A stretch of 64,000 bases of DNA from Rhodothermales bacterium (GCA_024711125.1 JANJTM010000020.1:1-64000), one strand, 5' to 3'. Positions 25,844-35,223 are shown, counted from the stretch's first letter. A program made the numbers and translations. Notes: a model not told the origin generated them from the sequence alone.

Positions 25844-26809
25844 TTACCGAACGGCGCGGTGCACGAACGCTTCCAGCGAATCGGCCACCACGGGCGTGAA
25901 GCTCGGCGCGAGGATCTCGCCCGCGAACACGTGGAACGAGCCCACGGCCAGTTCCGCGACAGTCGCCGAATCGGCGTCGGCCGTCACGTCCCACGACTGG
26001 GCGCGGGGGAACCGCACGGCCGCCTCCCGCACCCGTTCCGCAGAGATCACCTGGTCTCGACCCGAATAGACCAGGTACACCGGCCGCTCCACGCGCTCGA
26101 GGGGAGCGCGCCGGGCCGCGTCCACGAGCGCCATCATCTCGGGGATCACCCGGGTCGGATACCGGGTCGTCCAGTATCGCGCCTGCGCTTCGTTGGCCGC
26201 CGTCCACTCGCGGACTTCCCCTGCCACGAGCCGCGTAAGTACACGCCCCCACGGCCATAACACCATCTCGGCCTTGGGATCGCGCGGACCGAAGTTCGGG
26301 GAGGCCAGCACGACGGCCGCGAGGTCCGGCGCCGGCTCGGCCGCTGCGATCGCCGCCAGCGTGGCGCCGGTGGAGGTTCCGACCAGCACGACGCGACGCC
26401 CGATCGCGCGTCCGACGACGAGGGCCTGCGCCGTGTCCCGAAGCCAGTCGGCAGCCTTCGCCGAGCCCAGCGAGTCGCCCGCCTGCCCGTGACCCGCCAA
26501 GCGGGCGTAGAACACGTTTGCGCCCAACCGGGCGGCGAGCGTGTCTACGAGAGGGTGCACCTCGCGACGCGTGGCCGAGAACCCGTGCAGGTACACGATC
26601 GCGAGGTCGGTCACCGAGTCGGGCGCGCCGATCCAGGCGATGCCGCGCCCGGCGCCCGGGGTCACGCCTCCGCCGTCTTCCGCCGCGAACGCGCGCCAGG
26701 ACGCGGGATCCGCGACCGGCAGCGACGGCTCGACGCGGGCCCGGGGGCCCAGGAGCGCGACGGCCGCGATCAGCGCGACGATCGCCGATACCCGGCGCAC
26801 CGCGCTCAC
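25844..26809 (-). CDS. Alpha/beta hydrolase
   Basis: A 321-residue alpha/beta-hydrolase with an N-terminal hydrophobic segment (VSAIVALIAAVALLG) that may be a signal or membrane anchor. The oxyanion strand is IVYLHGFSATR, the nucleophile elbow is LVGTSTGAT (Ser in GTSTG), the acid is probably Asp in YSGRDQVIS, and the His is in VGSFHVFAG near the C-terminus. The fold of the elbow and early HGFSATRREVHPL recall bacterial lysophospholipase/carboxylesterase-like enzymes. Substrate unknown. The GTG start overlaps the stop of the CNNM gene by 4 nt (GTGA), so it is the last gene of that operon. Confidence 0.85.
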   Translation of the reverse strand: MSAVRRVSAIVALIAAVALLGPRARVEPSLPVADPASWRAFAAEDGGGVTPGAGRGIAWIGAPDSVTDLAIVYLHGFSATRREVHPLVDTLAARLGANVFYARLAGHGQAGDSLGSAKAADWLRDTAQALVVGRAIGRRVVLVGTSTGATLAAIAAAEPAPDLAAVVLASPNFGPRDPKAEMVLWPWGRVLTRLVAGEVREWTAANEAQARYWTTRYPTRVIPEMMALVDAARRAPLERVERPVYLVYSGRDQVISAERVREAAVRFPRAQSWDVTADADSATVAELAVGSFHVFAGEILAPSFTPVVADSLEAFVHRAVR

Positions 26810-28128
26810 GACCGGGTCACGATCACCGTGACCGGCTCGGGACCCGGGATGCGCTGCACCAACACCTTGTCGACGCGGTTCTTGTCCATGTCCATCACCT
26901 CGAACCGCCACCCGGACCACTCGACCCGCTCGGCTTCCGCGGGGACACGCCCGAGCATGTGCATCACGAAGCCGCCCAACGTGTTGTAGGCGTTTTCCTC
27001 CTCGCCCGGCATCTCCTCGTCGATCTCCAGGTCGTCGCGCAGGCGCTCGATCGTGATGCCTCCGTCCACGAGCCAGGACCCGTCTTCGCGCTCGATGATC
27101 TCCCGGTCCTCGGGCAGGTCCCCGGTCGGAATCTCGCCGACGATCGCCGTCAGCACGTCCGACACCGAGACGAGCCCCTCGACCCCTCCGTACTCGTCCA
27201 CGATCAGCGCGAACTGCATGCGCGCCGCGCGGAAATTCTCGAGCAGGCGCGTCGTGGTGACGCTCTCCGGTACGTACAGCGGCGGCGTCAGCATGCTCTC
27301 CAGCTCCAGCGGCCGCCCCTCGAGCGCAGGCTTGAGCAGGTCGCTCGTACGCAGGATGCCCACCACGTGATCGAGCCCGTCGCGGCACACCGGGATCCGC
27401 TCGTACGGACTGTCCACGATCCGCCGCCGCACCTCCTCTTCGTCATCGTCGAGGTCCACGAAATACACGTCGCTGCGCGGGGTCATGATCGACACGATGC
27501 GCTGCTCGTCGAGCCGCAGCACGTTCGAGACGATCTCCTGCTCCGACTCGTGGAACACCCCGGCCTCGGCCCCCTGCTCCATCAGCACCTCGATCTCCTC
27601 GTCGGTGACCGGCGGTTCTTCGGATCGTGCGATGCCCATGAGGCGCAGCAGCAGCCCGGACGACGTCGTCAGCAGCCACACGAGGGGACGCGCCACGCGC
27701 GAAACCACGTCCATCGGACCCGCCACCCAGGACGCCACGCCCTCGGGGGCCAGCAACCCGAGCCGTTTCGGAAGCAGTTCGCCCACGACGACCGAGACGT
27801 ACGTCAGTCCGATCACCACCACCGTCAGCGCCATCGGACGGGCATACGGCTCGAGGGTCGGAAACGTCGCCAACCAGGCGGAGAACGGGTCGGCGAGCGC
27901 CGATTCGCCGATCGCGCCCGACAGGATCCCGATCAACGTGATGCCGACCTGTACGGTCGACAGGAACCGGGACGGGTCGGAGTGCAGCACCAACGCCCGG
28001 TCCGCCCCCGCGCTGCCCTCGTCGGCGAGCCGCTTCAGGCGCGCCTTTCGGGAGGAAACCACCGCGATCTCGGACATCGAGAACGCGCCGTTGAGAAGGA
28101 TCAGGGCGAGCAGTAACGCTATTTCCAT
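26806..28128 (-). CDS. CNNM/CorC (HlyC-type) transporter-associated protein
   Basis: A 440-residue membrane protein. The DUF21/CNNM membrane domain spans about 1-190 (MEIALLLALILLNGAFSMSEIAVVSSRKARLK), two CBS domains about 205-330 (VSIMTPRSDVYFVDLD; MQFALIVDEYGGVEGLVSVSDVL), and a CorC_HlyC domain about 345-435 (DGSWLVDGGITIERL...). Family members are linked to Mg2+/Co2+ efflux; the older haemolysin label is misleading. ATG 28128 lies 11 bp after the stop of the upstream hypothetical gene, and its own stop overlaps the alpha/beta-hydrolase start. Confidence 0.92.
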   Translation of the reverse strand: MEIALLLALILLNGAFSMSEIAVVSSRKARLKRLADEGSAGADRALVLHSDPSRFLSTVQVGITLIGILSGAIGESALADPFSAWLATFPTLEPYARPMALTVVVIGLTYVSVVVGELLPKRLGLLAPEGVASWVAGPMDVVSRVARPLVWLLTTSSGLLLRLMGIARSEEPPVTDEEIEVLMEQGAEAGVFHESEQEIVSNVLRLDEQRIVSIMTPRSDVYFVDLDDDEEEVRRRIVDSPYERIPVCRDGLDHVVGILRTSDLLKPALEGRPLELESMLTPPLYVPESVTTTRLLENFRAARMQFALIVDEYGGVEGLVSVSDVLTAIVGEIPTGDLPEDREIIEREDGSWLVDGGITIERLRDDLEIDEEMPGEEENAYNTLGGFVMHMLGRVPAEAERVEWSGWRFEVMDMDKNRVDKVLVQRIPGPEPVTVIVTRS

Positions 28129-28139
28129 TGAGCCCGGGA

Positions 28140-28751
28140 TCAAGGGTTCGTCGGCGCCCGGACCACGCTTGAAGGATCGAGAAGGGCTTGTGTTTCCGGA
28201 AGGTCGCGCCAGGATACGCAACGGATTCCCCGCACGACGAAAGACTCGTCCCCACCGTGCACGATCCATGTGGGCCCGAGCCGACGGCCGGCCCTGCGGG
28301 AGAGCAGCTGGAGCCGTTTGCGGAACAGCTCGGCGGCAAGCAGCCCCGGCATCAGGATCGTGACCGAATGCCCGTTCCGCAGCGTCCAGTGGCGCAGATC
28401 GTCGAGGTCTCGGTTCGCCGGCTCGTTCCAGTCGCTGAATCCGTGCGCCTGTTCGGCTTCGAGAATACGTTGCGCGTGGAAGCGAGACGGATCTGCCCAT
28501 GCGGGAGCGCCGCCACGGAACCATACCTCATCGAGGGTCAGGGTGTCGTGAACGTGCGGACGGCGCAGCGGCGGTGGCGTCGGTACGATCCGGGCGAGGT
28601 GGTGGTCTTCGACGGTGGATCGCTGGTCTCCGGGAATGAAAATCTGCGCGGGCCGGTAGTCGTCGCGAATTCGCCTGCGTCCTATTCCTGCCCCGGCCTC
28701 GCGGGCGGTAGGGTCGGGCGGGGCCGGCGGGTCCGGGGCCCCTCCACGCAC
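28140..28751 (-). CDS. Hypothetical protein
   Basis: Not recognised. The last 135 residues look like a real protein (HDTLTLDEVWFRGGAPAW, WTLRNGHSVTILMPGLLAAELFRKRLQLLSRRAGRR, TWIVHGGDESFVVRGIRCVSW) and show strong G/C preference at third codon positions. The start is unclear: GTG 28751 is given (203 residues), but ATG 28784 lies in the same frame inside the arm of the hairpin at 28769-28857. The first 35 residues from the GTG are Pro/Gly-rich and less convincing. It ends 11 bp above the CNNM gene, so the two are probably co-transcribed. A plus-strand open frame over the same DNA is judged the shadow. Confidence 0.5.
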   Translation of the reverse strand: MRGGAPDPPAPPDPTAREAGAGIGRRRIRDDYRPAQIFIPGDQRSTVEDHHLARIVPTPPPLRRPHVHDTLTLDEVWFRGGAPAWADPSRFHAQRILEAEQAHGFSDWNEPANRDLDDLRHWTLRNGHSVTILMPGLLAAELFRKRLQLLSRRAGRRLGPTWIVHGGDESFVVRGIRCVSWRDLPETQALLDPSSVVRAPTNP

Positions 28752-28768
28752 CTGTTCGTTCGCGTCCT

Positions 28769-28857
28769 TACGACCAATTTGCATACTTGCACGCGGTGAA
28801 CGATTTCTCCCGCCCGGACGAAGTTCTTCCGCCGGGCATTTATGCAAATTGGTCGTA
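28769..28857. repeat. Long intergenic hairpin, copy B
   Basis: Perfect 17-bp arms TACGACCAATTTGCATA at 28769-28785 and the reverse complement at 28841-28857, around a 55-bp centre. Sixteen bases of the arm are shared with the element at 22229-22300; the centre is not. It sits between the divergent hypothetical gene and the DapA-family gene. Confidence 0.9.
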
Positions 28858-28978
28858 TGCGCGGTGAAGCACCCCTGTGCACTGCTGCGCGCTTCGTTCA
28901 TCAAACCAACCTGCGAAACCCGTACCATAGAGCACCCCGGTGATCCTTTTGTAACGCGACGCTCGAAGCCATCCATCC

Positions 28979-29893
28979 ATGCCCCACCGAATCCAAGGCA
29001 TCTGGGCCGCCGCAGTGACTCCGCTCACGGCAGGGCTCGACATCGACCACCCGCGGCTCGCGGCCTACACGCAGGCCCTGCTCGAGGCCGGAAACCACGG
29101 CGTGGCCCTGTTCGGGTCCACGGGCGAGGGCAATTCGTTCACGGTGGGCGAGCGGGCCGAGGCCGTGGAGCGGCTGGCCGCCGCGGGTCTCCCGATGGAG
29201 CAGATCCTTGTCGGAACGGGCGCGTGCGCGTTCCCGGACGCGGTGACGCTCAGCCGGGTCGCGCACGACGCGGGTGCTGCGGGCGTGCTGTTCCATCCGC
29301 CCTTTTACTACAAGGAGCCGTCCGAAGACGGCCTGCTGGCCTATTTCGACCGGCTCGTCACCGGCGTCGGCGACGACCTGCGCATCGTGCTGTACCACTT
29401 TCCGCGCCTCGTCGGGGTCGGGTACTCCGAGGTGGTGATCGCGCGTCTGATCGACGAATTCCCGGACCAGGTGATCGGAACGAAGGACTCGTCCGGCGAC
29501 GTGCAGCGCATGGTGCGCCTCGCCGAATCGCATCCGGGGCTCGCGGTGCTCGCGGGCAACGAAAAGGTCCTGCTCGAGGTCCTCCGGAACGGCGGCGCGG
29601 GCTGCCTGACGGCGACCACGAACCTGACCGCTCCCCTCGCCCGCGAGGTGTGGGAGGCGTTCGTGGGCGCCTGCGGCTCACCCGGCCCTGAAGCCGCGGC
29701 GCTGCAGGTCCGGCTCGGCGAGGCACGCACGGCGCTCGAATCGGCCCCCTTCATCGCCGGCATCAAGCGCCTCCTGGCCGACCGCGACCGGGACGAGGCC
29801 TGGATCCGCGTGCGGCCGCCCCAGCAGCCGCTGGACCCTGCCCGCGCGACAGCCCTCCGCGAAGCCGCCGCCCCCTATCTCCGGGAGATTTAA
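28979..29893 (+). CDS. Dihydrodipicolinate synthase (DapA)/N-acetylneuraminate lyase family protein
   Basis: A 304-residue class I aldolase-type TIM barrel. The Schiff-base lysine is Lys169 in GTKDSSGD, the conserved Tyr is Tyr139 in VLYHFPRLVG, and the substrate loop GSTGEGNSFT is at 47-55. True DapA usually has YN(V/I)P where this protein has YHFP, so the product may be a keto-sugar-acid rather than dihydrodipicolinate. It stands alone and its stop overlaps the stop of the convergent rfbC. No Shine-Dalgarno sequence is visible above ATG 28979. Confidence 0.85.
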   Translation: MPHRIQGIWAAAVTPLTAGLDIDHPRLAAYTQALLEAGNHGVALFGSTGEGNSFTVGERAEAVERLAAAGLPMEQILVGTGACAFPDAVTLSRVAHDAGAAGVLFHPPFYYKEPSEDGLLAYFDRLVTGVGDDLRIVLYHFPRLVGVGYSEVVIARLIDEFPDQVIGTKDSSGDVQRMVRLAESHPGLAVLAGNEKVLLEVLRNGGAGCLTATTNLTAPLAREVWEAFVGACGSPGPEAAALQVRLGEARTALESAPFIAGIKRLLADRDRDEAWIRVRPPQQPLDPARATALREAAAPYLREI

Positions 29894-30417
29894 CCCTCCC
29901 ACTCCTCGGCCGCCGCATCCTTCGGCGAGAGCACCGGCGAAGAAACCGGCCACGCGATCTTCAACCCCGGGTCGTCCCACCGGATGGCGCGTTCGGCCGA
30001 CCGCTCGTACGGCGCGGTGCACTTGTAGTAAAACGTCGCCGAATCCGATAGCACGACGAAGCCATGCGCAAAGCCGGGCGGGATCCAGAGCTGGACGCCG
30101 TTGTCGGCAGACAGCTCGCAGCCGTACCAGCGTCCGCGCGTGGCCGAGCCGGGGCGCAGGTCGACGGCGACGTCCCACACCGCTCCGGCGAGCACGCTGA
30201 CGAGCTTGCCCTGTTCGAACGGCGCGACCTGGTAGTGCAGCCCGCGCAACACGGCGCGGCGCGAAACCGAGATGTTGTCCTGGACGAAGGCCGCGTCGAT
30301 GCCGGCCGCGGCGTAACGGCGCGCATTCCAGGTCTCGAGAAAGCGTCCGCGCTCGTCGGCGAACGACGCGATCTCGACGCGAAGAAGCCCTGCGATGGGG
30401 GTTTCGAGCACGGTCAT
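29890..30417 (-). CDS. rfbC: dTDP-4-dehydrorhamnose 3,5-epimerase
   Basis: Converts dTDP-4-keto-6-deoxyglucose to the rhamno epimer in dTDP-L-rhamnose synthesis. The 175-residue cupin is typical in length, with [29 protein letters not shown] (catalytic His in RGLHYQ), WDVAVDLR, and [26 protein letters not shown]. The ATG overlaps the rfbA stop by 4 nt (ATGA), so the two are translationally coupled. Its stop overlaps that of the convergent DapA-family gene. Confidence 0.95.
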   Translation of the reverse strand: MTVLETPIAGLLRVEIASFADERGRFLETWNARRYAAAGIDAAFVQDNISVSRRAVLRGLHYQVAPFEQGKLVSVLAGAVWDVAVDLRPGSATRGRWYGCELSADNGVQLWIPPGFAHGFVVLSDSATFYYKCTAPYERSAERAIRWDDPGLKIAWPVSSPVLSPKDAAAEEWEG

Positions 30418-31283
30418 GACGGCGCGACCAACCTCCGCAGGTACTCCCCGTACGGCGATTTCGACAGCGGCTCGGCGAGGCGCAGCACGTCCTCCGACGA
30501 AATCCACCCGCGCCGCCAGGCGATTTCTTCAGGGCACGAAATCTTCAGGCCCTGGCGGGCTTCGATCGTCTGCACGAACTGCGATGCCTGCAATAAAGAG
30601 TCGTGCGTGCCGGTATCCAGCCACGCGATGCCGCGACCCATCAATTCGACGTGCAGCGAACCGCGCTCGAGATACAGGCGATTGAGGTCGGTGATTTCGA
30701 GTTCTCCGCGCGCCGACGGGCTCAGGCCGCGCGCCAACGAGAGCACCGAGTTGTCGTAGAAATAGAGGCCCACGACCGCGTAATTGGACGCCGGCGCGGC
30801 GGGTTTTTCTTCGATGGAAGTGACGTGTCCCGCAGCGTCGAATCCGACCACGCCGTAGCGCTCGGGGTCACGCACCGGGTAGCCGAAGACCGTGGCGCCG
30901 TGCGCGCGGGCGGCGGCTCGTGTCAACAGCTCCGGAAGCCCGTGTCCGTAGAACAGGTTGTCTCCAAGGACCAGTGCCACGGGGGACGAACCGACGAAGG
31001 CCGAGCCAATGAGGAACGCCTGCGCCAGGCCCTCGGGCCGCGGCTGTTCCGCGTACGAAAGCGACAGTCCCCATGCCGACCCGTCGCCGAGCAATTCCGC
31101 AAACCGCGGCAGGTCCGACGGCGTCGAAATCACGAGGATCTCGCGGATGCCCGCCAGCATCAGCGTCGTCAGCGGATAATAGATCATCGGCTTGTCGTAC
31201 ACCGGAAGCAGCTGCTTCGAAACGCAGCGCGTGACCGGATGCAGCCGGGTGCCGGCCCCGCCGGCGAGGATGATGCCTTTCAT
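30414..31283 (-). CDS. rfbA: Glucose-1-phosphate thymidylyltransferase
   Basis: Makes dTDP-glucose from dTTP and glucose-1-phosphate, the first step to dTDP-rhamnose and other dTDP-6-deoxysugars. The 289-residue protein starts [18 protein letters not shown], with the nucleotide loop GGAGTRL, then [16 protein letters not shown] and [10 protein letters not shown], all classic RmlA motifs. Length matches the family. It is followed by rfbC with a 4-nt overlap. The rfbB and rfbD genes needed to complete rhamnose are not in the window. Confidence 0.96.
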   Translation of the reverse strand: MKGIILAGGAGTRLHPVTRCVSKQLLPVYDKPMIYYPLTTLMLAGIREILVISTPSDLPRFAELLGDGSAWGLSLSYAEQPRPEGLAQAFLIGSAFVGSSPVALVLGDNLFYGHGLPELLTRAAARAHGATVFGYPVRDPERYGVVGFDAAGHVTSIEEKPAAPASNYAVVGLYFYDNSVLSLARGLSPSARGELEITDLNRLYLERGSLHVELMGRGIAWLDTGTHDSLLQASQFVQTIEARQGLKISCPEEIAWRRGWISSEDVLRLAEPLSKSPYGEYLRRLVAPS

Positions 31284-31322
31284 GGGCGGGGAACACGAAG
31301 CGCGGGAATGCGCGGAAAAGGA

Positions 31323-31354
31323 AAGCGGAGCGGCAAGTTAATGCCGCTCCGCTT
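31323..31354 (-). terminator. Rho-independent-type terminator
   Basis: Perfect 13-bp arms AAGCGGAGCGGCA (31323-31335) and TGCCGCTCCGCTT (31342-31354) with a 6-nt loop. On the minus strand it is followed by a T-rich run (TTCCTTTTCC). It lies 34 bp after the stop of the H-NS-like gene and should end that transcript before rfbA. Confidence 0.75.
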
Positions 31355-31387
31355 CTTTCCGTCGCCGGACCAGGGTCCGGACCGTCG

Positions 31388-31882
31388 TCACTTCGCCGAG
31401 TAGGCGGCCACGTCGAGCTTGTGCTCGTCCACGAAGCGCTTGACGACCTGTCCGCCCGAAGCGAGCCAGACCGGGTTGATCATCTTCGCGGCGATCGCCT
31501 TGGCGTCGTCGATCTTGCCGTCGACGCGCACGGCGTTGAATCCGGCGACCGCGCGGGCCTGGCGGCCGTCATATTCCTTGCCCTTGAGGAGGTACTTGCC
31601 GGGGCCCTTCTTGCGGGCGGCGCCCTTCTTCGTGGCCTTGGGCTTGGCAGCGGCCTTCTTTTCGGCGCGCTTCGGCTTGTCGTCGCCGGCCGGAAACTTG
31701 CCGCCGAACACGTCCTCGAGCGTCGTACCCGCCTGGGAGCAGAGCCTCAGGATCGTACCCCGCAGTTCGGCGCGGGCCTTGTCGATGGCCTTCTGGTACT
31801 GCTGTTCGATCTTCTTGAGTTCCTTTTCTACCTGCTTGCGGTCCGCAAGAAGTTTCCTGATGGGATCGATCACGGATTCCAT
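31388..31882 (-). CDS. H-NS-like DNA-binding protein candidate
   Basis: A 164-residue basic protein. Residues 8-48 form a charged coiled coil (RKQVEKELKKIEQQYQKAID), followed by TTLEDVFGGK (53-62), which resembles the end of the oligomerisation region of proteobacterial H-NS proteins. A Lys/Ala/Pro-rich stretch (69-93) leads to GKYLLKGKEYDGR (95-107), loosely like the KY-DP-TG-TW-SGRG signature of the H-NS C-domain but without its tryptophan. The last 57 residues (VRVDGKIDDAKAIAAKMINPVWL...) are not recognised. Probably a nucleoid-associated protein; assignment tentative. It has its own AT-rich upstream region and terminator. Confidence 0.5.
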   Translation of the reverse strand: MESVIDPIRKLLADRKQVEKELKKIEQQYQKAIDKARAELRGTILRLCSQAGTTLEDVFGGKFPAGDDKPKRAEKKAAAKPKATKKGAARKKGPGKYLLKGKEYDGRQARAVAGFNAVRVDGKIDDAKAIAAKMINPVWLASGGQVVKRFVDEHKLDVAAYSAK

Positions 31883-31941
31883 ATTGTCATAATCTCGAAG
31901 GTGGGAAAAACGGGGGCCGCGACAATAATACGGAAATAATA

Positions 31942-33228
31942 CTATAACCGTACGTCCGATTCTCCGGCCGGAAGAACATGCTTGACGTCGTACAATACAT
32001 GCGGGTCGCGCCCCAATTCGCGTATCCCTCGCGCTCCGAGTTCCCGGAAGCTGTTGTGCGCCACCGCGATCACGATGCCGTCATAGGCCCCCGGAACCGG
32101 CGCGGCGATGGGGTCGATTCCGTATTCGTGACGGGCCTCCCCGGCATTCACCCAGGGGTCCCACACGTCTACCGTCACACCGTATTCACACAATTCGTTC
32201 ACGATGTCCACGACGCGCGTATTCCGGATGTCGGGACAATCCTCCTTGAACGTGAGGCCCATGACGAGCACGCGCGCCCCGTTCACCTGGATTCGGCGGC
32301 GCATCATCGCCTTGATGAGCTCGCTCGCGACGTACGCGCCCATGCGGTCGTTCAATCGCCGGCCCGCGAGAATCAATTCGGGATGATAGCCGACCGCCTG
32401 CGCCTTGTGCGTCAGGTAATACGGATCGACGCCGATGCAATGTCCGCCGACGAGACCGGGCCGGAACGGCAGGAAATTCCACTTCGTGCCCGCGGCTTCG
32501 AGCACGTCCCCTGTATCGATGCCGAGCCGGTTGAAGATCAGCGCCAATTCGTTGACGAGGCCGATATTGAGATCGCGCTGGGTATTCTCGATCACTTTCG
32601 CAGCCTCGGCCACCTTGATCGAAGGCGCCTTGTGCGTGCCGGCCGTAATGATCGAGGCGTACAATCGGTCGACGAATTCGGCCGCTTCGGGCGTCGAACC
32701 GGACGTCACCTTGCGAATCGTCGTGAGGCGATGCAGCTTGTCGCCGGGATTGATTCGTTCAGGACTGTATCCCGCGAAAAAATCCTCGTTGAAGCGCAGT
32801 CCGGACAGGCGCTCGAGAATCGGAACGCATTCTTCCTCGGTCGCGCCCGGATACACGGTCGATTCGTAGATCACCACGTCACCGCGCTTCAGCACGCGCC
32901 CGACGGTCTCGCTCGCGCGCAGCAACGGACCCAGGTCGGGCCGCTTGTGCTCGTCGATGGGCGTGGGCACCGTCACGATGAAGACGGTGCATCGACGCAG
33001 GTCCTCGACGTTCGACGTGAGGATGAGCCGCGCCGCCGCCGCGAGTTCGTCGTCGGTGGTCTCGAGCGTCGAATCGTGGCCCCGACGCAGTTCGACGAGC
33101 CGCCGCTCGTTGATATCGAATCCGACCGTATCGAACCGACGTCCGAATTCCACGGCGAGCGGAAGCCCGACGTACCCGAGGCCGATCACGGCCATCCGAA
33201 GATCATCCAGTGACTGCATGGTACCCAT
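31942..33228 (-). CDS. Nucleotide-sugar 6-dehydrogenase (TviB/WbpA type)
   Basis: Oxidises a UDP-HexNAc to the UDP-uronic acid with NAD+. The 428-residue protein has an N-terminal Rossmann domain ([19 protein letters not shown]), a central dimer helix, and a C-terminal UDP-binding domain. The catalytic Cys264 lies in [12 protein letters not shown], and TVPTPID and [10 protein letters not shown] are conserved family motifs. The match is closest to the TviB/WbpA subgroup acting on UDP-GlcNAc or UDP-GalNAc rather than UDP-glucose. ATG 33228 has a GGAGG Shine-Dalgarno sequence 10 nt above it (33239-33243). It lies just downstream of the PglF-type dehydratase gene. Confidence 0.93.
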   Translation of the reverse strand: MGTMQSLDDLRMAVIGLGYVGLPLAVEFGRRFDTVGFDINERRLVELRRGHDSTLETTDDELAAAARLILTSNVEDLRRCTVFIVTVPTPIDEHKRPDLGPLLRASETVGRVLKRGDVVIYESTVYPGATEEECVPILERLSGLRFNEDFFAGYSPERINPGDKLHRLTTIRKVTSGSTPEAAEFVDRLYASIITAGTHKAPSIKVAEAAKVIENTQRDLNIGLVNELALIFNRLGIDTGDVLEAAGTKWNFLPFRPGLVGGHCIGVDPYYLTHKAQAVGYHPELILAGRRLNDRMGAYVASELIKAMMRRRIQVNGARVLVMGLTFKEDCPDIRNTRVVDIVNELCEYGVTVDVWDPWVNAGEARHEYGIDPIAAPVPGAYDGIVIAVAHNSFRELGARGIRELGRDPHVLYDVKHVLPAGESDVRL

Positions 33229-33300
33229 TGGTGCAATTCCTCCCGCGCACGCCGGCCTGCGCACGGTCGTCGGCCGCGCCGGCCGCCCGTCGTCGCGCGA

Positions 33301-35223
33301 TCAATCGGCCGGCTCGGGAATCGGACGGGCCGGTTCGTATTCGGGGACGAGATCCATCAGCGTGCGGACGATCCGGTCCTCGTCTCCGGATCGCGCGAGT
33401 TCCACCAGCCGATCGATGCGCGCGGCGAAATCGTGTCCGTCCATCGGGTCGGGCACCGCGGCGGCGACGCCCTGCATCGCCGTGCGGCACACGAAGATTT
33501 TCGGATGCGTCGTGCGTTCGTATTCCTCGTCCGGGAGGAAGAGTTCTTCGTACAGTTTCTCGCCGGGTCTGAGCCCGGTGTATTCGATCTCGATGTCCCG
33601 GCCCTCGCGAAGCCCGCTGAGCCGGATCAGGTCAGCCGCCATGTCGGCGATCCGCACCGGGTTGCCCATGTCGAGCACGAACACCTCGCCGCCGGATCCG
33701 AGCGCGCACGCCTGTAGCACGAGCTGCACCGCCTCGGGGATCGTCATGAAATAGCGGTTCACGTCGGGATGCGTCACCGTCACCGGTCCGCCCGACGCGA
33801 TCTGCCGGCGGAACGTCTCCAGCACGCTTCCGCGCGAACCCAGCACGTTTCCGAACCGCACGGCCATGAACGGACGCCCCGTGCGCGCCGCCTCGGTGTA
33901 CACGACCATCTCGGCGACGCGCTTCGAGCACCCCATGATGCTCGTCGGCCGCACCGCCTTGTCGGTCGAGATCATCAGGAAACGCCCGACCCCGTACCGG
34001 TCCGCGAGCTGCGCCACGTTGCGCGTGCCCTGCACGTTGTTCGTGATCGCCTCTTCCACGTTCGCCTCCATGAGCGGAACGTGCTTGTGCGCCGCCGCAT
34101 GGAAGACGATTTCCGGGCGGAACCGGTCGAAGAGCCGGTCGAGCCGGTCGACGTCGCGCACGTCGGCAATCGCGGCTTCGACGGGCAGATCCGAATCCAT
34201 CGAGCGGAATTCGGCCGCGATACGGAAAACCGAGTTCTCCCCGTGCCCCACCATCAGCATCGCGGCAGGCCGCGCGCGGTGCACCTGGCGGCACAGCTCG
34301 CTTCCGATCGATCCCCCCGCGCCCGTGATCAGGATGCGTTTGCCCGCGATCAGCGCCTCGATCATCGCGCGGTCGGGCGGAACGGTCGGCCTCCGCAACA
34401 GGTCTTCCACCTGCACCGGGCGCAGCTGGCTCACCTTCACGCGCCCGTCCACGAGTTCCGAGACGCTCGGCACGACCCGCGTCTCGAGCCCCGCGGCCTT
34501 CGCCGCATCGGTGATGACGCGGATCAGGTCGCCCGACGTATTCGGCATCGCGATGATCACCAGGCTCGCCTTGTACGCCGCGGCGATGCCCGCCACGTCG
34601 CCGCACTTCCCGGCCACCTCGAGACCCCGGATGCGGAGCCCCTGCTTCTCCGGCGCGTCGTCGACGAACGCCACCGCCTCGATGCCGAGCCGCCGGTTCG
34701 ACTGCAGCTCGCTCACGATCAAGACCCCCGCCTCGCCCGCTCCCGCGACGATCGCGCGCCGTCGGTCGGCCACCGGCCGGAACCGCTCGGCGATGCGCTG
34801 CGACACGCGGGCCGACAGCCTCGTGGAGATCACCAGCGGAAACGCGACCAGCACCGCCAGGAGCGGCACCGAACGCGGGAACGCCGCGTCCACGATGCCC
34901 ATCGGCCGCAACAACGCAAAGAACACGGCAACCTGAACCACGAGGATGACCGACGTCGCGACCCCGAGCCGGATCGCCTCGTCGATGCTCGCGAAACGCC
35001 AGATGCGCTTGTAGAGCTTGTAGCGCCAGAGGACGACCACGCCGACTGCAACCGTCGCGATCGAGAGGGCGACGAGCGAATCCGCGTACCGTTCCCACCG
35101 CACCCGACCGTCGAGCCGCAGGATCAGTGCGAGCACGGGCGCGAGGGCAAGAATCAGAACGTCCAGGACGAAAACGTGGCGGTTTCGCAGCCTCGCCACC
35201 CTGGCGGCTATCCGGGTCAGCAT
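33301..35223 (-). CDS. UDP-N-acetylglucosamine 4,6-dehydratase, PglF/WbpM type
   Basis: Membrane-bound nucleotide-sugar 4,6-dehydratase, 640 residues. Four N-terminal membrane helices (about 15-135) precede a CoA-binding-like Rossmann domain (about 155-270), then the catalytic SDR domain with GAGGSIGSEL (301-310), TDKAVRP (420-426) and MGCSK (430-434). Met replaces the usual SDR Tyr (MGxxK), the hallmark of long PglF/WbpM/FlaA1 dehydratases that make UDP-4-keto-6-deoxy-HexNAc. It would feed the PglE-type aminotransferase at 36088. ATG 35223 precedes the first helix. It is divergent from the NusG-like gene and reads on into the 6-dehydrogenase. Confidence 0.95.
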   Translation of the reverse strand: MLTRIAARVARLRNRHVFVLDVLILALAPVLALILRLDGRVRWERYADSLVALSIATVAVGVVVLWRYKLYKRIWRFASIDEAIRLGVATSVILVVQVAVFFALLRPMGIVDAAFPRSVPLLAVLVAFPLVISTRLSARVSQRIAERFRPVADRRRAIVAGAGEAGVLIVSELQSNRRLGIEAVAFVDDAPEKQGLRIRGLEVAGKCGDVAGIAAAYKASLVIIAMPNTSGDLIRVITDAAKAAGLETRVVPSVSELVDGRVKVSQLRPVQVEDLLRRPTVPPDRAMIEALIAGKRILITGAGGSIGSELCRQVHRARPAAMLMVGHGENSVFRIAAEFRSMDSDLPVEAAIADVRDVDRLDRLFDRFRPEIVFHAAAHKHVPLMEANVEEAITNNVQGTRNVAQLADRYGVGRFLMISTDKAVRPTSIMGCSKRVAEMVVYTEAARTGRPFMAVRFGNVLGSRGSVLETFRRQIASGGPVTVTHPDVNRYFMTIPEAVQLVLQACALGSGGEVFVLDMGNPVRIADMAADLIRLSGLREGRDIEIEYTGLRPGEKLYEELFLPDEEYERTTHPKIFVCRTAMQGVAAAVPDPMDGHDFAARIDRLVELARSGDEDRIVRTLMDLVPEYEPARPIPEPAD

